Below, one piece after another: positions 35,401-47,000 of a stretch of 64,000 nt of DNA. Each line of letters begins with the position of its first letter. Positions within the stretch are counted from its first letter, which is position 1. The notes beneath the pieces are model-generated. The model was not told where the DNA came from, did no database searches, and worked only from the letters and a program-made list of their open reading frames with translations. The position numbers and the translations under genes are program-made. Where the stretch lies: contig NC_070603.1 in assembly GCF_027172205.1 (NCBI RefSeq), positions 41,178,501-41,242,500 of the forward strand, written 5' to 3'. Origin of the DNA: Podarcis raffonei (Eukaryota > Chordata > Lepidosauria > Squamata > Lacertidae).

Positions 35401-37317
35401 AAACATGTTCACAAAGATCTAAGCAGCTGATACAGAAGACACAAACATGGCATGATGTCATCCATTTTGATCCAGCATGGCTGCTCTACTTGTGTACCTG
35501 AAACATGGCATAACTGCTGAGCATAATACACAGGGAAGTGTGGCAGGGCCTAGGTTAACACAGGTGATCCAAAAATAAGCACAGAAATGCAATACACCCC
35601 TTACCTCGATAGTTGTTCGCTCTGTCTATGAAGGGCATTGCAGGACGCCCACCAAATTCTTCAGCATGATTCACAAAAGCATCTTTCATTGTTTCATATC
35701 CACAAATCACAACAACGGGCTTTGGCCCAATCCAGACAGTAAAGATGGGGCCATATTTATCAATGAGCTGAAAGTAGAATCAAAGACAAGCAAGGTTCAT
35801 TGGGCAATGCTTCCTTTGGACAGATACCTCAGGGCAGGGGTGGAGAAACTGTGTTCCCTTGGGCACAACATCTGGAGCTTTCCTTATTTTTTTAGGAAAA
35901 AGGTGAGTAAGAGGAGAGAAGACAGCAGTGTGTAACAGTGTCATGGTGTGAAGGAAGCGGAGAGAGAGGTTTTGTTCCCTCTCCCATCACACAAGATCTC
36001 TTTCCTGACCGGTCACCCAGTGATGCTCTATGGTGGGAAATTCAAGAGAAACACAAGGAAATACAGTCATACCTTGGTTTTCGAACAGCTTAATTCTCAA
36101 ACGTTTTGGCTCCCGAATACCGCAAACCCAGAAGTGACTGTTTCGGTTTGCGAACTATTTTTGGAAGCTGAATGTCCAATAGGGCTTCTGCAGCTTCTGA
36201 TTGGCTGCAGAAGCTTCCTGCAGCCAATCAGAAGTCACACTTTGATCTCCGAACGTTTTGGAAGTCGAATGGACTTCTGGAAAGGATTCAATTCGACATC
36301 CAAGGTATGACTGTACTTCTTAGACACAGCACAGAGTTTGGAATTCATGACAGCTAGATGTAATGATGGACAGTTTTAACAGCTGATAAGATAGAGACAC
36401 AGCTGGGACACCAGTTAAAGTTGGTAGTAGGCACTCAGTTCCACCAAGACAGATTTCCTCAAGCTATAATATGGCCATCAACTGTAGCTTTATCCTCCAT
36501 CAAAATTCATGACTGTTATTCATTCATTCATTATTTTTTACTTTTTAAATTTCTATAGTGCTCTTATTCTGAGGATTATATCATCATCATATTATTATTA
36601 ATATTAATTTAAAAACACAGAAATACATAGCATAATAACAACAAAAACAATACCCACCCCCCAAGTTTAAAAGGTATAGGTTGCTTAATTAGCCAAAGGC
36701 CTGGGTGACAATGAATATTTTTGCCTGGTGCCTCAAGATATGTAATGAAAGCACCAAGTGAGCTTCCTTGGATAGAGCATTGCACAAATGGTGAGCCACC
36801 ACAGCAAAGGCCCATTCTCATGTTGTCACCCTATGGAGTTCTCACAGGGAAGGCACAAAAGAAGGGCCTCGGATGACAATCACAGGGTCCATGTTGGTTC
36901 ATATGGATCCCCATACTCTCTACAGCCTTCTAGCATGGGAAAAGACAAAGAGGATGGGAACTTTCCTATCATAAGCTCCATTTTGTTAACCGAAGGCTTC
37001 TCAAAGCAGCAGACACAAGCAGACATACACAGACCAAACAAGGGAGAAATTAATTCTGTGTCCTCCTCTCTCTGTGTGTGTCCTACTGTTCTAGGAAAAA
37101 TCCTATTCATTGCATGGCATTTATGGACAGGGAAACTCACCTTTGTATAGAACTTGTAGAGAGGCAGGACATCTTTCTGCAGCAGATTTCCCAGCAAGAG
37201 CCAGGGAGTGGGTCCTGGGGGTAGCTGGCTTTTCTTCTTGTACATTTCGAAGGAGGAGAAGAGTACAGTGAAGAGCAGGTAGAGAAGGAGCAGAGCTCCT
37301 GCCCCAACCACCTCCAT
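23450..37317 (-). CDS. Gene C: CYP2 family cytochrome P450, 9 exons, 495 aa
   Basis: Coding exons: 37141-37317, 35605-35767, 32587-32736, 27475-27635, 26634-26810, 26012-26153, 25227-25414, 24807-24948, 23450-23637. Exon lengths and phases equal those of B and D. Seen: anchor [20 protein letters not shown], basic MYKKK, PPGP hinge, WREVR (123-127), ExxR as ETQR, and haem loop FSAGKRACPG with the ligand Cys. Two oddities stand out. The I-helix reads AGSTNSS where family members have AG-T-E/D-T-T, so the conserved acid and Thr are replaced. The exon 4 donor is GC (CAG|GCATGT) rather than GT; all other introns are GT-AG. The frame is fully open, so I treat it as a gene. Its first two exons and spacer match gene A; its body differs clearly from B and D. 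Intron 3 (about 5 kb) is swollen by LINEs and a SINE. Confidence -1.
24055..24405 (+). mobile_element. Sauria-type SINE
   Basis: Full-length, flanked by the 12-base target duplication TAATGAGTCATT (24043-24054 and 24406-24417). tRNA-related head with A- and B-box-like parts, Bov-B-like tail 'ggtcaggggtccctttacct'. Intron 8 of gene C. Confidence -1.
27699..27790 (-). repeat. L2-like LINE 3' tail
   Basis: Inverse of the 'ggccagagtggctgg...cagatgg' end seen at 6600-6650, with an AAT triplet run. Intron 3 of gene C, right beside exon 4. Confidence -1.
27827..28699 (+). mobile_element. Sauria-type SINE, split by a solo LTR
   Basis: Head at 27827 (GGTGGCGCTGTGG), tail ending 'aggggtccctttaccttta' at 28699. 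The body is interrupted at 27930-28441. Intron 3 of gene C. Confidence -1.
27930..28441 (+). mobile_element. Solo LTR inside a SINE
   Basis: 512 bases, TGTGACGTTAAC...GATCGCCACA, with the 5-base duplication CTCGG on both sides (27925-27929, 28442-28446). An AATAAA lies in its second half. Its 3' part is like the LTR at 34887-35562, so one family. Fossil; no internal region seen. Confidence -1.
28768..28882 (-). repeat. CR1-like LINE 3' fragment
   Basis: Resembles the fragments at 246 and 34512 ('tctagtccaaccccctgcaa'). Lies in intron 3 of gene C. Confidence -1.
29447..32002 (-). mobile_element. L1 LINE, 3' part of ORF2, interrupted by an L2-like LINE
   Basis: Minus strand. Upstream piece (about 31380-32002) is open and reads [26 protein letters not shown]; downstream piece (29942-30600) reads [19 protein letters not shown], the L1 ORF2 C-terminal Cys/His region. 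The 3' end is near 29447 next to ATT repeats. It is 5'-truncated. The open frames on both sides suggest it is fairly young. Intron 3 of gene C. Confidence -1.
30590..31377 (+). mobile_element. L2-like LINE, 3' end, nested in the L1
   Basis: Open frame of about 198 residues reading [27 protein letters not shown], the C-terminal part of L2/CR1-type reverse transcriptase. Ends with 'cagcctgacccc', a 3' UTR with 'gggcaggatataaataa' and ATT repeats. 5'-truncated, plus strand, inserted in the minus-strand L1. Confidence -1.
32003..32376 (-). mobile_element. Possible LTR fragment
   Basis: On the minus strand it starts TGTCAGGGGTCTGCC, the kind of start seen in other LTRs here (48371, 38157), and ends near TGTGCA at the L1 edge. 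Flanking duplications are not convincing, so the limits are approximate. Fossil. Confidence -1.
34009..34250 (+). mobile_element. Possible LTR fragment
   Basis: Contains AATAAAACC followed by a GC-rich, CAACCACCACC-ending piece, as in retroviral-type LTR R-U5 regions. It interrupts a common repeat ('actcggccctccagatgttt'). Family and exact ends unclear. Fossil. Intron 2 of gene C. Confidence -1.
34512..34640 (-). repeat. CR1-like LINE 3' fragment (duplicate copy)
   Basis: Same fragment as at 246-374, inside intron 2 of gene C, carried along by the cassette duplication. Confidence -1.
34887..35562 (-). mobile_element. Solo LTR (same family as 27930-28441)
   Basis: Minus orientation: starts TGTGTTAACC at 35562 and ends GTGTGATCGCCACA at 34887. 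The final 100 bases match the LTR at 27930-28441. AATAAA on the minus strand near 35030. Present only in gene C intron 2; gene A intron 2 lacks it. No clean 5-base duplication, and about 65 extra bases on its left. Fossil. Confidence -1.
36064..36313. mobile_element. TA-flanked MITE, family 2
   Basis: TA|CAGTCATACCTTGG...CCAAGGTATGACTG|TA, with an inner palindrome near AGCTTCTGATTGGCTGCAG. Shared with 1410-1645, so it predates the duplication. Intron 1 of gene C. Confidence -1.
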
Positions 37318-38156
37318 CTTTCACTGAGCTCTTCTTTAGGCCAGAAATCCAAGAAAATGCTTAAGAAAGTCAGGAAGGAGGCAATGCCGTCAGCTGGAGA
37401 CCCAGCCAAACCTGTCTCTGGAATATCTCTAACATTCCAGCCCTGTTTTCATTCTTTTCCATGTGGTTTTTAATTATTAGCAAGAGCTAGTTACTCATTA
37501 AAAGAACGTCACTCTGACCTGAACTCCGAGTTAACCCCCTAACCCTTGGAAATGTGAGATGTCGTGCATGGAGGCTGTGCACTAATGCACATTTATTGTG
37601 AAGTCAGCCAGGGAAAACATTTTCTTTTCTGGTGCCAGTCAAAGTCAGCAATACTGAGCTGGACAGACCTTTAGTGCAGTTTCCATTTTTGTGACTTTAT
37701 GTTCCTGCTAATTTTTATACAGGAGTTTAGTGTGTTGACATACCTACTGATCAGTTTGTGCTTCATAGATGTGGCTCTCACTTGCTGACTGCTATGCATT
37801 TCAAGTAAGGCTTTCTTAGCTGCATTGCCCCATGTACAGGACTGGCCATAAGCCAAGAGGCTCAATTAGTGATTTATCTTTTTGGCATCTAGCTGCCCTG
37901 ATCTTTCTGCAATTGTGTTTTTTCCCCACTGACTTAACACTGTGGGACTGGAGAAATGTTTCCTTAATTTGCCGCAATTGGCATTTAGCCCAGGTAAGTG
38001 AGAATATTTAAGAAAAGGTTTCTGCAGTATCTGCGGCACTATTGGGTTAAGGACACTCTTTAGCCACCTTCCATGGACTCTGCCTTTGAGGGGTGGGTCC
38101 TTGGAGTGCCTTAAGACTTGGCATGCTCATTGAGGTGAAAAATGGCTGAGGGTGTG

Positions 38157-38612
38157 TGTCAGGGAACTGCTATCGGTTCAGGAGGGAGAGAGGAAAAGCA
38201 GAATGGATTATAGAGAGCCTCCAAGGATCGTGGGAAGCAGCTCCTCTTCAACGGAGGAGAGTAACGACACCTCCAGTGGAGAGGAGCTGTAGGGTTCGGA
38301 GGAGGCGAGGCGGTGCCAAGACACCTTGCCTGGGCAAAGCAGGGAGGAGAGGGGTCCTCCGTTACCCACGACCTCCTTGCGCAGTAAGCTTCCGCGCAGA
38401 GAGGGGAGGCACAGACTGGGCGTCAAGAAATTACTTTGCTGGGGAAAGTTTAAGAACCGCCCACTCACAGATTTTTCCATTGAATGAGCCAGCCACGGGA
38501 GAGTGGTGCTCTGGACAGATAAAGTTTATTTTAGCAGCTAAAGCAAGGCTTTACTACCAAGTAGGCAGGTATTTGCCTGCTTGCTCTCGAGCAATCGCTT
38601 GGAACCCTTACA
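38157..38612 (+). mobile_element. Solo LTR between genes C and D
   Basis: 456 bases, TGTCAGGGAACTGC...GGAACCCTTACA, flanked by GTGTG on both sides (38152-38156, 38613-38617). The matching place near 3440 in the other cassette is empty. Fossil; younger than the duplication; family unresolved. Confidence -1.
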
Positions 38613-40158
38613 GTGTGCATGTCAGGTGAACATACCAGCGGAAGCAGATTTAAGGAAGTGCAATGGGTTTGGTGACACTGGGCACAGAGCTTCCGAGATG
38701 CCACAGCTTTTATTTCGAATGGAGCACAAGAGGCTGGGGTGCCAAATTTTTGGCCCCTGAAATTTGAGACCCCAAGATCTGCCACTGACACCAGGGAGGG
38801 AGAACGCTTTTCAAACCTTGCTGAATTACCACAGCATGTGGTCATAAACATGCCCAGGAAGTGGGATGAATATGTTATGTTTTATTATCACATTTTTGTA
38901 TTGCATTAGATTGTTATAAGGTGTACATTCTTTGTTTCTTCAGCTTGTATACTGCCTTGAGTATTGTAAGCTAGAAAGATGGTACAGTGGGGTAATCCAA
39001 TCTGGGGTAATCTTTCTGCTTCCTGAAACACCACAAGAAATTACTGGGTAATCTGACCCATCACTCTGACAGTACCATGACCAGATGCAACATAAGGCAG
39101 TGCCAGAATTCTTGTGCAGAAGAAGAATCCAGTTTGACACAAGTGAGAAAACCTTCACCTGCTGAATTTCCCTCTACTACCCTACTATGAAAAACACAAG
39201 AGAGTTCTCGCCTTCAATTCAGGACATTTTAATCATAACCTCTACATTTGCTTCTGACAAAACACAAAATAGATACAAGTTCAGAAAGGTGGAATTTCTG
39301 GTTTTGGAAGTATCTACAACCTTTGTCATCTATCTTTTTCAGAGGCGGTTTAGGCTTCTCCAGGGTTATCTGGAGGATAAGATGAGGAATCTGATTGCAT
39401 TTCTGCAATTGGCACATCATCTAGTTTCGCCCTCAGAGAGGTGGGATTCAGGCTTCTAAAGGATCTGTGACTTTTGCAATCTGACCAACACTTCTGACAA
39501 ATGGAAAGAAAAACCTACAATTCTCCTGGACCAACACTGCCCCTTCACCTACTGCCCCTTCACCTTCAAAAGCATGGCGCTGTACTCACTTCCTTGGTTT
39601 GGCAGCAAAATCGCCACCTTTTTGACTTGCTTTGCAGAGGTGACTCAGCCTACAGAGCCTTATCATCATGAGTTCTTTGCAGTTTAATATTATGTCACAG
39701 TGACATCTCTGCAAGGGGCTTTGAACTGGCAAGGCAAGCTTCCCCCTCACACTGTGAGCACAATTTGGACAGTGAGTGCTTGGGACTTAGGCTCTTTTTG
39801 TGGTATTGGGGGGGGCACTACATAGAATTAGTCAGGAAAATGTGGCCAGCAGCAATGCATTGCCACTTCCAGGGACTTTTTTACTTAAAACATTCCAATG
39901 AACACAGCAAACACTGTCCTTTCTAGCTGCTTCAAGTGGCTGGAAATAGTTTTTAAGAAGAAAGGGGGAAATTGACAGAAAGCCCACAGACTGTTGTGTT
40001 AAAATGAAGGGGTGGGGGTGGGGTGAATAAAAATAATCATCCCCAGAAAGGTCTATAGACATGCAATCTGATTTGAATGCTTGTGTTCCAATCCGGACAT
40101 GATCATTAAAAAAAAGAGAAAATGAAAACGAAATCCACTTTCATCCCTATTAGTAGTT

Positions 40159-40428
40159 GGGCGATATATTAATATAGCATCCAAAACCAGTTTAATGTCT
40201 ATATTGTGCTGTCGGTTTCATAATTCTTGACCTGGCAATATATTGTGAATCATGGTGTGTGTGTGCACGTACGCGTGCCATGCAAAATCACAATGGGGGG
40301 AAAACCATGAAGCCAGCCAATGCCTCTACATAGCTCCATCCTTATTTCAGACATTGTGATATATCAGTATATTGCAATATTTAGCTGGTGATATTTCGTA
40401 ATGTTGAAAACCAGATATTGCCCAGCCC
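40159..40428. mobile_element. Foldback MITE (GGGCGATAT ends), duplicate copy
   Basis: Same element as 4980-5240; its right end (ATATTGCCCAGCCC) preserves the inverted end better. Shared by both cassettes. Confidence -1.
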
Positions 40429-40529
40429 TATTTGTAGTTAAACTAAAATCAAGAAGCCATGTATACTAGAGAGAATAGAGATCCCCTCAATTTAATCGGT
40501 AGAAGAGAGTGAATGTTTATAACAGTATA

Positions 40530-40770
40530 CAGTGGTACCTCAGGTTACAAACACTTCGGGTTACAAACACTTCAGGTTACAAACTCCACTAACCCGGAAG
40601 TTTTACTTCGGGTTGAGAACTTTGCTCCAGGATGAGAACGGAAATTGTGCAGTGGCGGCACAGAAGCAGCAGGAGGCCTCATTAGCAAAAGTGCTCCTCG
40701 CATTAAAAACGGTTTCGGGTTTAGAGCGGACCCCCAGAATGAATTAAATTTGTAACCCAAAGTACTAATG
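40530..40770 (+). mobile_element. TA-flanked MITE, family 1
   Basis: Counterpart of 5342-5566, TA|CAGTGGTACCTCAGG at the left and a decayed right end before TA. Downstream of gene D. Confidence -1.
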
Positions 40771-40832
40771 TATGAGGAAAGCTTTTTAAAACACACACAC
40801 ACTGCAATAGTTGATGATCTTTTGTCACATTT

Positions 40833-40838
40833 TATTAA
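40833..40838 (-). promoter_or_regulatory. Poly(A) signal candidate, gene D
   Basis: AATAAA on the minus strand about 240 bases past the gene D stop, at the position matching the gene B signal. Confidence -1.
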
Positions 40839-41076
40839 GTGCCAATGAGCCCATGAACAGTTGACTGGACATTAGGGATTGAAAGGTCTAAGGCTCTTGT
40901 CGTTTGCCATGCTAAGAAAACTTTTAACACCTGATATCTAGGGCTATTACCCTTATGTGAAACTGAGAGGTGTTGAATGAGTGAAGGAAGGCACCTCGCA
41001 GTACTCCTGTTCTACCTACTACAAATATTCTGGGAGCCACTGACCACATTCTTTCTGCTTATCTTTTGTCACAAGA

Positions 41077-44000
41077 TCACATTAAACGTCTGATGGCTTT
41101 CATTAGAGGAGAGACATTTTTAGCTCTGAACTCCGTAAACAAAGAGGCTAAATCCATATCTTTTGCAGCTCCAACCAGTTGGAAGGTGAAGTTCTGGAGC
41201 AGAGTACTGAAGAACAGGAAGAGCTCCATTCGCGCCAAGGCTTCCCCAACGCATGCCCGCTTCCCTGGCAAAGAAAAAGAAGGCACAGCTAACCAGTAAC
41301 CCAAAAATCTACACAGTGCGCAGGAAACCTAGGACTCAGCTCCATTAGTCAAAAAAATAACGTTTTGAATGTGTTATAAACATGCAACACCAGATGATGG
41401 TGGAGAGCAAAAATCCTTTTCTATGCAATTAAATCATATAACAATTTAATTTCTGACTTATTTATAGCTTTATATTTCCTGTGTGCAGATCCACCCCTAG
41501 TGAATTCATGCAATGTTGGTTTGGGGACTGGAAATACTAATGCACCCCCAAAAATGTACTGCAGCTAGAGTATAATATATTGAGTCACATTATGGGAAAA
41601 GGTGAGGAATACTAAAATCAAGACTAAAACTAAGAGTAAGACTAAGACTAATAATATTATGATTGGCCTGACATAGAGATGGGGAAACATGAGATTCAGT
41701 TCACATTTAAAGTTCAGTCTATCAAATGCACCCTTTCTGAAACCATATGAGAACGGAAACACAACCAATCTTCAAAATTTTCACTTGTACAAATTTTCTG
41801 ATGCAGTTCTCCAACCACAGAATGGGAAGAATTTAACTTCATGTTTTCCAGAGATTCCAGTTTATTTATCCTTTTCTAGCCCCACACTGCATGCACAGTG
41901 ACTCCTGACCCAGATGTACTTTAATTTTTTCCAAACAATATCATATGTTTTTGTGCCATCCCCTACTCACAGAAAATACCAGGGAGGGAAATATAATCAC
42001 AAGACTGGCACGTCCAACCAGGGAATGACTTTATAGGTCTCTCATTTTACTTCAAATCACAGTGCCTTTGTGAGGAGAAGCCTATTAGAAGCTGGATGGA
42101 GGGCACTGCCTCCTTTTAAAAAGTGGTGCATGCCATCAGCTTACAACAGGGTCCCATGTAATCCTTTAGGGAAATTGCAAAACATGGGGTCTGTTGACAG
42201 TTCAAAACAATCCCAGCATCAATGGAAATGATGTTTCACTTCCTTTCCAGAGATATTGTACAGAAGAATAAAAGGCTTTGTAAAGGTAAAGGCAAAGGAC
42301 CCAACAGTTAAATCCAGTCACGGACAACTCTAGGGTTGTAGCGCTCATCTTACTTTACAGGCCAAGGGAGCTGGCATATGCCTGCATACAGTTTTTCTGG
42401 GTCATGTGGCCAGCATGACTAAGCCGCTTCTGGCGAAACCAGAGCAGTGCACAGAAATGCCATTTACCTTCCCGCCACAGCGGTACCTATCTATCTACTT
42501 GCACTGGTGTGCATTCGAACTGCTAGGTTGGCAGGAGCTGGGACCGAGCAATGGGAGCTCACCCCGTCGCGGGGATTCAAACCGCCGACTTCTGATTGGG
42601 AACCACAAGAGGCTCGGTGGTTTAGACCACAGCGCAGCCATATCTCTTTCCTTACACTGTCTCTTGAAAGAAAATGGAAATGGCATTGTTCACACAGAAG
42701 TTACCACAGGCTCGTATAGTTACCTGCCGAGAAGGCTATTAAGGCATCTTTCTTCTTGAACTGGCCTTTCGCATCCAAGAAATGTCCAGGATTGAACTGT
42801 TCTGGAGTCTCCCACTGGAGAGGGTCACGGTGCACAGTTGTGAACATTGGAGCAACAGCAGTGCCCTTCAGGGATAGAAGACGGCAGATTTACATCTTTG
42901 GTCTCAATTCATGACTATCTAGGAAATAGTCATACTATGATAAAATGATAAAATGGGGATGCTAACTTAGAAGAATGGGCTTCCACTAGGGATGAGCGGA
43001 TTTATTCTGTTCCACTCCTGTATTAGTCCACAAGTAAACACTGCCTTACATTCCACTCCAATCAATATGACCAGTAGAATTTCTTTTTAAAAAATTATGA
43101 AATTGGAGCATAAACAGCTGGCTGCATCTATCAGCTCCTTTCGGGGGCAGAGGGATCATTATAGTTCTGTTCTGTGACAGTTCCACCAGCATTCAGTCAT
43201 AATTCTGCTCCATCCCATCAGAGAATTTCTGTTTTAAAACCTCACCAAACACTAGCATTTATATTCTACATCTTTTTGTATGCACTTTCCCCTAAAATAC
43301 ACATTTATGTACCCATTCTCAATCTAAAATATATTTTTGTGTGCTTTCTTGTGTGCTTCTGTGTGCATTTTCCCACTAAACAACTAAACCCATAAAAGAT
43401 ACATTTTGTATGCATAGTTCTGTGAAATACTAATTCCGTTGGTTCATTTTAAAATGTGAATCGAACAAACAAAATTCTCCTCTGTCACTAGTTCCTTCAG
43501 CTCATTTGCTTAGGCCAACAAAATCACTACTGATCTCATCCCTGCCTCCATGAGGGCAATTCCAGGGCCATTTATACAATCAGTTCCTAGAACTGCTCCA
43601 TTTGTTCTCCACAATTATCATGGCAAAATGCTGGGCCATCATACCTTAGGGAAGGTGAACCCCCTGAATTTTGTATCACAAGACGTTGTACGGGGAATGG
43701 TCTCATTAATTGATGGTGGGTATCGTAGAATCTCATGGATAACTGCATTGGTGAAAGGCATCCTCACACGATCTTCCATGCTAGGGGCACGGGTGGCACT
43801 CATCACCTCATCAATTTCCTGTTGGACTTTTGCTGTAATGAAAAAGACTCAAGAGATGTATTTCCTGGATTCAGATTTTGCTTCTCATCTGACAGAGTGA
43901 AAAATTTGGGCACTCTCCAACATCATGAAAACTCATGCTAACACAAATTCTCCTCTTGAGTGATTTCCACTCATTTCTCTGTGCCAGAACCTTACCACCT

Positions 44001-47000
44001 TGTTGATCTCCTGCTGGACTTCTCCTGTAACAAATATCATTTGGAAAATGTGCTTCCAGAATTCTGAGGTCCCTCCTCTTCTGGCAATGTTCCTACCCCT
44101 GGACATAAGTGCCATTTGAAGACACCAGGGAGCCCTCAAAACCCTTCCGCTTTAAACTTCTCTGGGGTATCTGAATACCTTGAATATGTGGCAACTTAGC
44201 CATCACCATGAGGCCAGAGATCAAGGCAAAGCTTGTGGTTCCTGTCCCAGCCAAAAAAAGTCCAAACACTGTCATGACAAGGTTTTCACTTCTGAAGGTG
44301 TCACTAGCAGACTTTTGTTCCTATGAGGCAGAGGGAAGGGGGGGGGAGAGAAAATTTCACTATAAAGAAAGATGGCAAAATGGAGACTCCTTAGTCTGTT
44401 TGAATGAACATCATGGGTGAAATCCTGCACTCACCCCAAGAGGTGTTTAATCCAATTACATGTATTTAAAATAGAATTATTTTGAAATATAAAGAAAAGC
44501 ACTTGCATATCATTTTATTACAAACATTGTGTTGTTTGATTACTGGAATGTTAGAGCTAAACAAGATTACATACAGTGGTACCTCAGGTTAAGAACTTAA
44601 TTCGTTCTGGAGGTCCATTCTTAACCTGAAACTGTTCTTAACCTGAATCACCACTTTAGCTAATGGGGCCTCCCGCTGCTGCTGCTGCACTGCTGCCGCG
44701 CAATTTCTGCTCTCATCCTGAAGCAAAGTTCTTAACCCAAGGTACTATTTTTGTAACCTGAAGCATCTGTAACCTTAAGCGTCTTTAACCCAAGGTACCA
44801 CTGTATATCTGAAAATATATGGGATCAGAAATTATAGGAGTGATGGCAGTAAAAAAAAGAATAACTGGTTATGCATTTTTGTTTGGGCAAAGTAGCTGTC
44901 CATGGTACTCATGTAGGTTGTAAAGTGAGTGAACCAATTTTATTTTTATTGTAAGCACTTGCATTGTTTTGTACAACATTAAGCATAGACTTTAAAACTG
45001 GGCACAGGATACCTCAGCCTAATGAATAATGATAATAATTAAAAATGTCTTGCAAGGAGTGGCCGAGAGAAGTTGCTAGGGGAGGAGGCAAAGACAGGGG
45101 GGCACTCTGCTTGGCCTGGTATCCCTTCCCCACATGGACTAGGACATGACTGGGCACCCATGCCAGTGCAAATAAATTTTTTGACCCACATACCTTCTCA
45201 GACTTGATAAGAAAGCAGTCAATATAGTCACGGATGTTCTGAGGATCCAGCGTCTGCCTGTGTACTTTCACATTCTCACGGAAGAAAGCACACAACTCAT
45301 CACAATCAGAAAAAATCTTTTGGTGTCTTCCAGGAAAGCAGTCTAATATTTTAGGGACAGCAGAGTACAGCTGAAATGAAGATGACATATACAGCCTTAA
45401 ATATTATGAATCCATCTTTTTATACTATGCCACAAAGATTCTGGCTGAAAGGTGATAAAGCAGTTGTTGTTTTTAATCACTTATTTTCGAAATCCAGCAG
45501 AAACTGTTGAGCTTCTGGTTCATTTTACCTCATTCCTAAGAGCTGGGGATGATGGGGCTTCCCTTGAAGATGATTCAGAAATGTCAACTGGTCCAAAATC
45601 CAAATTACTGGTTCGGGTTCTGTTTAAGTTTCACATAACCTCTGTTTTTAAAAAGCTGCACATGTTGCCAATTTGTTTCTGGGCCTAGTTCAAGGTGTTA
45701 ATAGTAGTTTTTAAAGCCCTAAATGACTCGGGCTCCAACTACCTGAAATAAATTATTTTTTCCTTTCCTGCAGACTTCCTCAGGTGCTAAGAGTGGCAGA
45801 GGGGGCCCTATGCCTCTATAGATGTACAAATGTGCCCTTGCCATGTTTACAGTTATACTGCGTCCAGAGGGAAATGGTGGCCAGGCAAATGGGGGGGGGG
45901 AGCAATTGCAAAGTAAAAGGGGTGGGGTCAGGAAAGGAAAGGGAGATCTGTTGCTATTGGTAAACAGCCCAGGTAAGTTCCCCAACTTTTCTGCTGCCTG
46001 CCTTGCTCAAGAGTCCAGTTTCTCCCCTGAAATCACTGGAACTTTGTGGTTGTGTTAAATTTCCATCTCAACCCTGTGGAAGACATTTTCAGAACATTAT
46101 TTTCATCTGATAGTTAGGCAGGCCCACAATTCTGAGCCCTTTGTGCCATCGTTCATACTCCAACAAGCTAGGTTTTGTTTTTGTTTTTCCTGATAGTGAG
46201 GGAAATGTTTGCAACTCAGAAGGAACAACCTACCAGTCCCAAGATAGTACGAAAAAGGCCAACTTCATTCTCTATAATGCGTTGGTGCTTTAGGAAGGTC
46301 TTGTCTGTGTAGTCAAAGCGAGTCCCAAAGATGACTGATGAGATCACATTGGAAACAGCGGATGTGATTCTAGTTGTCGGATCAAAGCCCTGTCCTGTAG
46401 GAGGAACCGAAGACAGTCAGCAAGGCCTGATGAAAGTGGAGCCCACCATCTTCAGACCCCATTACAAAATCAACTCTAAAAACTGATTAAACAGCTTGAG
46501 CCTGGTAGATTGCATTTCCATCAGTCCTAAGAACCAAATGTTAAAGAAATTAAAAGTAGTAGTAAAGTGCACAGCTGTACCCCTGACACCGACCTGATGT
46601 GAGGCCTGAATCTGGGTCCACAAATTGGCTCTGACCCAATATTCAGGGCAACCTGGGCAACACTCAAATTGTATCCAGTCCTAAATCAGTTCGTGGGGCT
46701 GTGTTAATTTTTATTTTAAAACCGCAATTAAACATAATTTTTGGGAGGTGAGAGGCAGAAAAAAGAGGCACTGGGTTTCCTTCTCTCCCCACCACCACCA
46801 CATACCCCATCCACAGTCCAAATAATCAATGCCCCCTTCATTTCTTTGCTGTAACATTCCACTTAATTAACTTATCTGATGCTGATTCTGTTAGCATTGC
46901 CTGCAACAGAGTTTCAGGTGGCTCACAAGGCCATGTTGACACTAAATAAAAATAAGCCCAACAACTTTCACTGAAACAATTTGCACACAGTATGATCTTC

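Larger units (their letters stand above)
37318..41076. other. Spacer between gene D (3') and gene C (5')
   Basis: Counterpart of 2650-5872. Holds the presumed promoter of gene C next to 37317, a solo LTR (38157-38612), a foldback repeat, a MITE and the gene D 3' UTR. No exon recognised. Confidence -1.

Noticed and set aside
27930-35562. LTRs at 27930 and 34887 as the two ends of one element
   Set aside because: They belong to one family but lie in opposite orientation, and the DNA between them holds gene C exon 3 and LINEs, so they are separate solo LTRs.
38156-38629. 157-codon plus-strand frame between genes C and D
   Set aside because: It falls within a solo LTR with a 5-base duplication and is absent from the other cassette.
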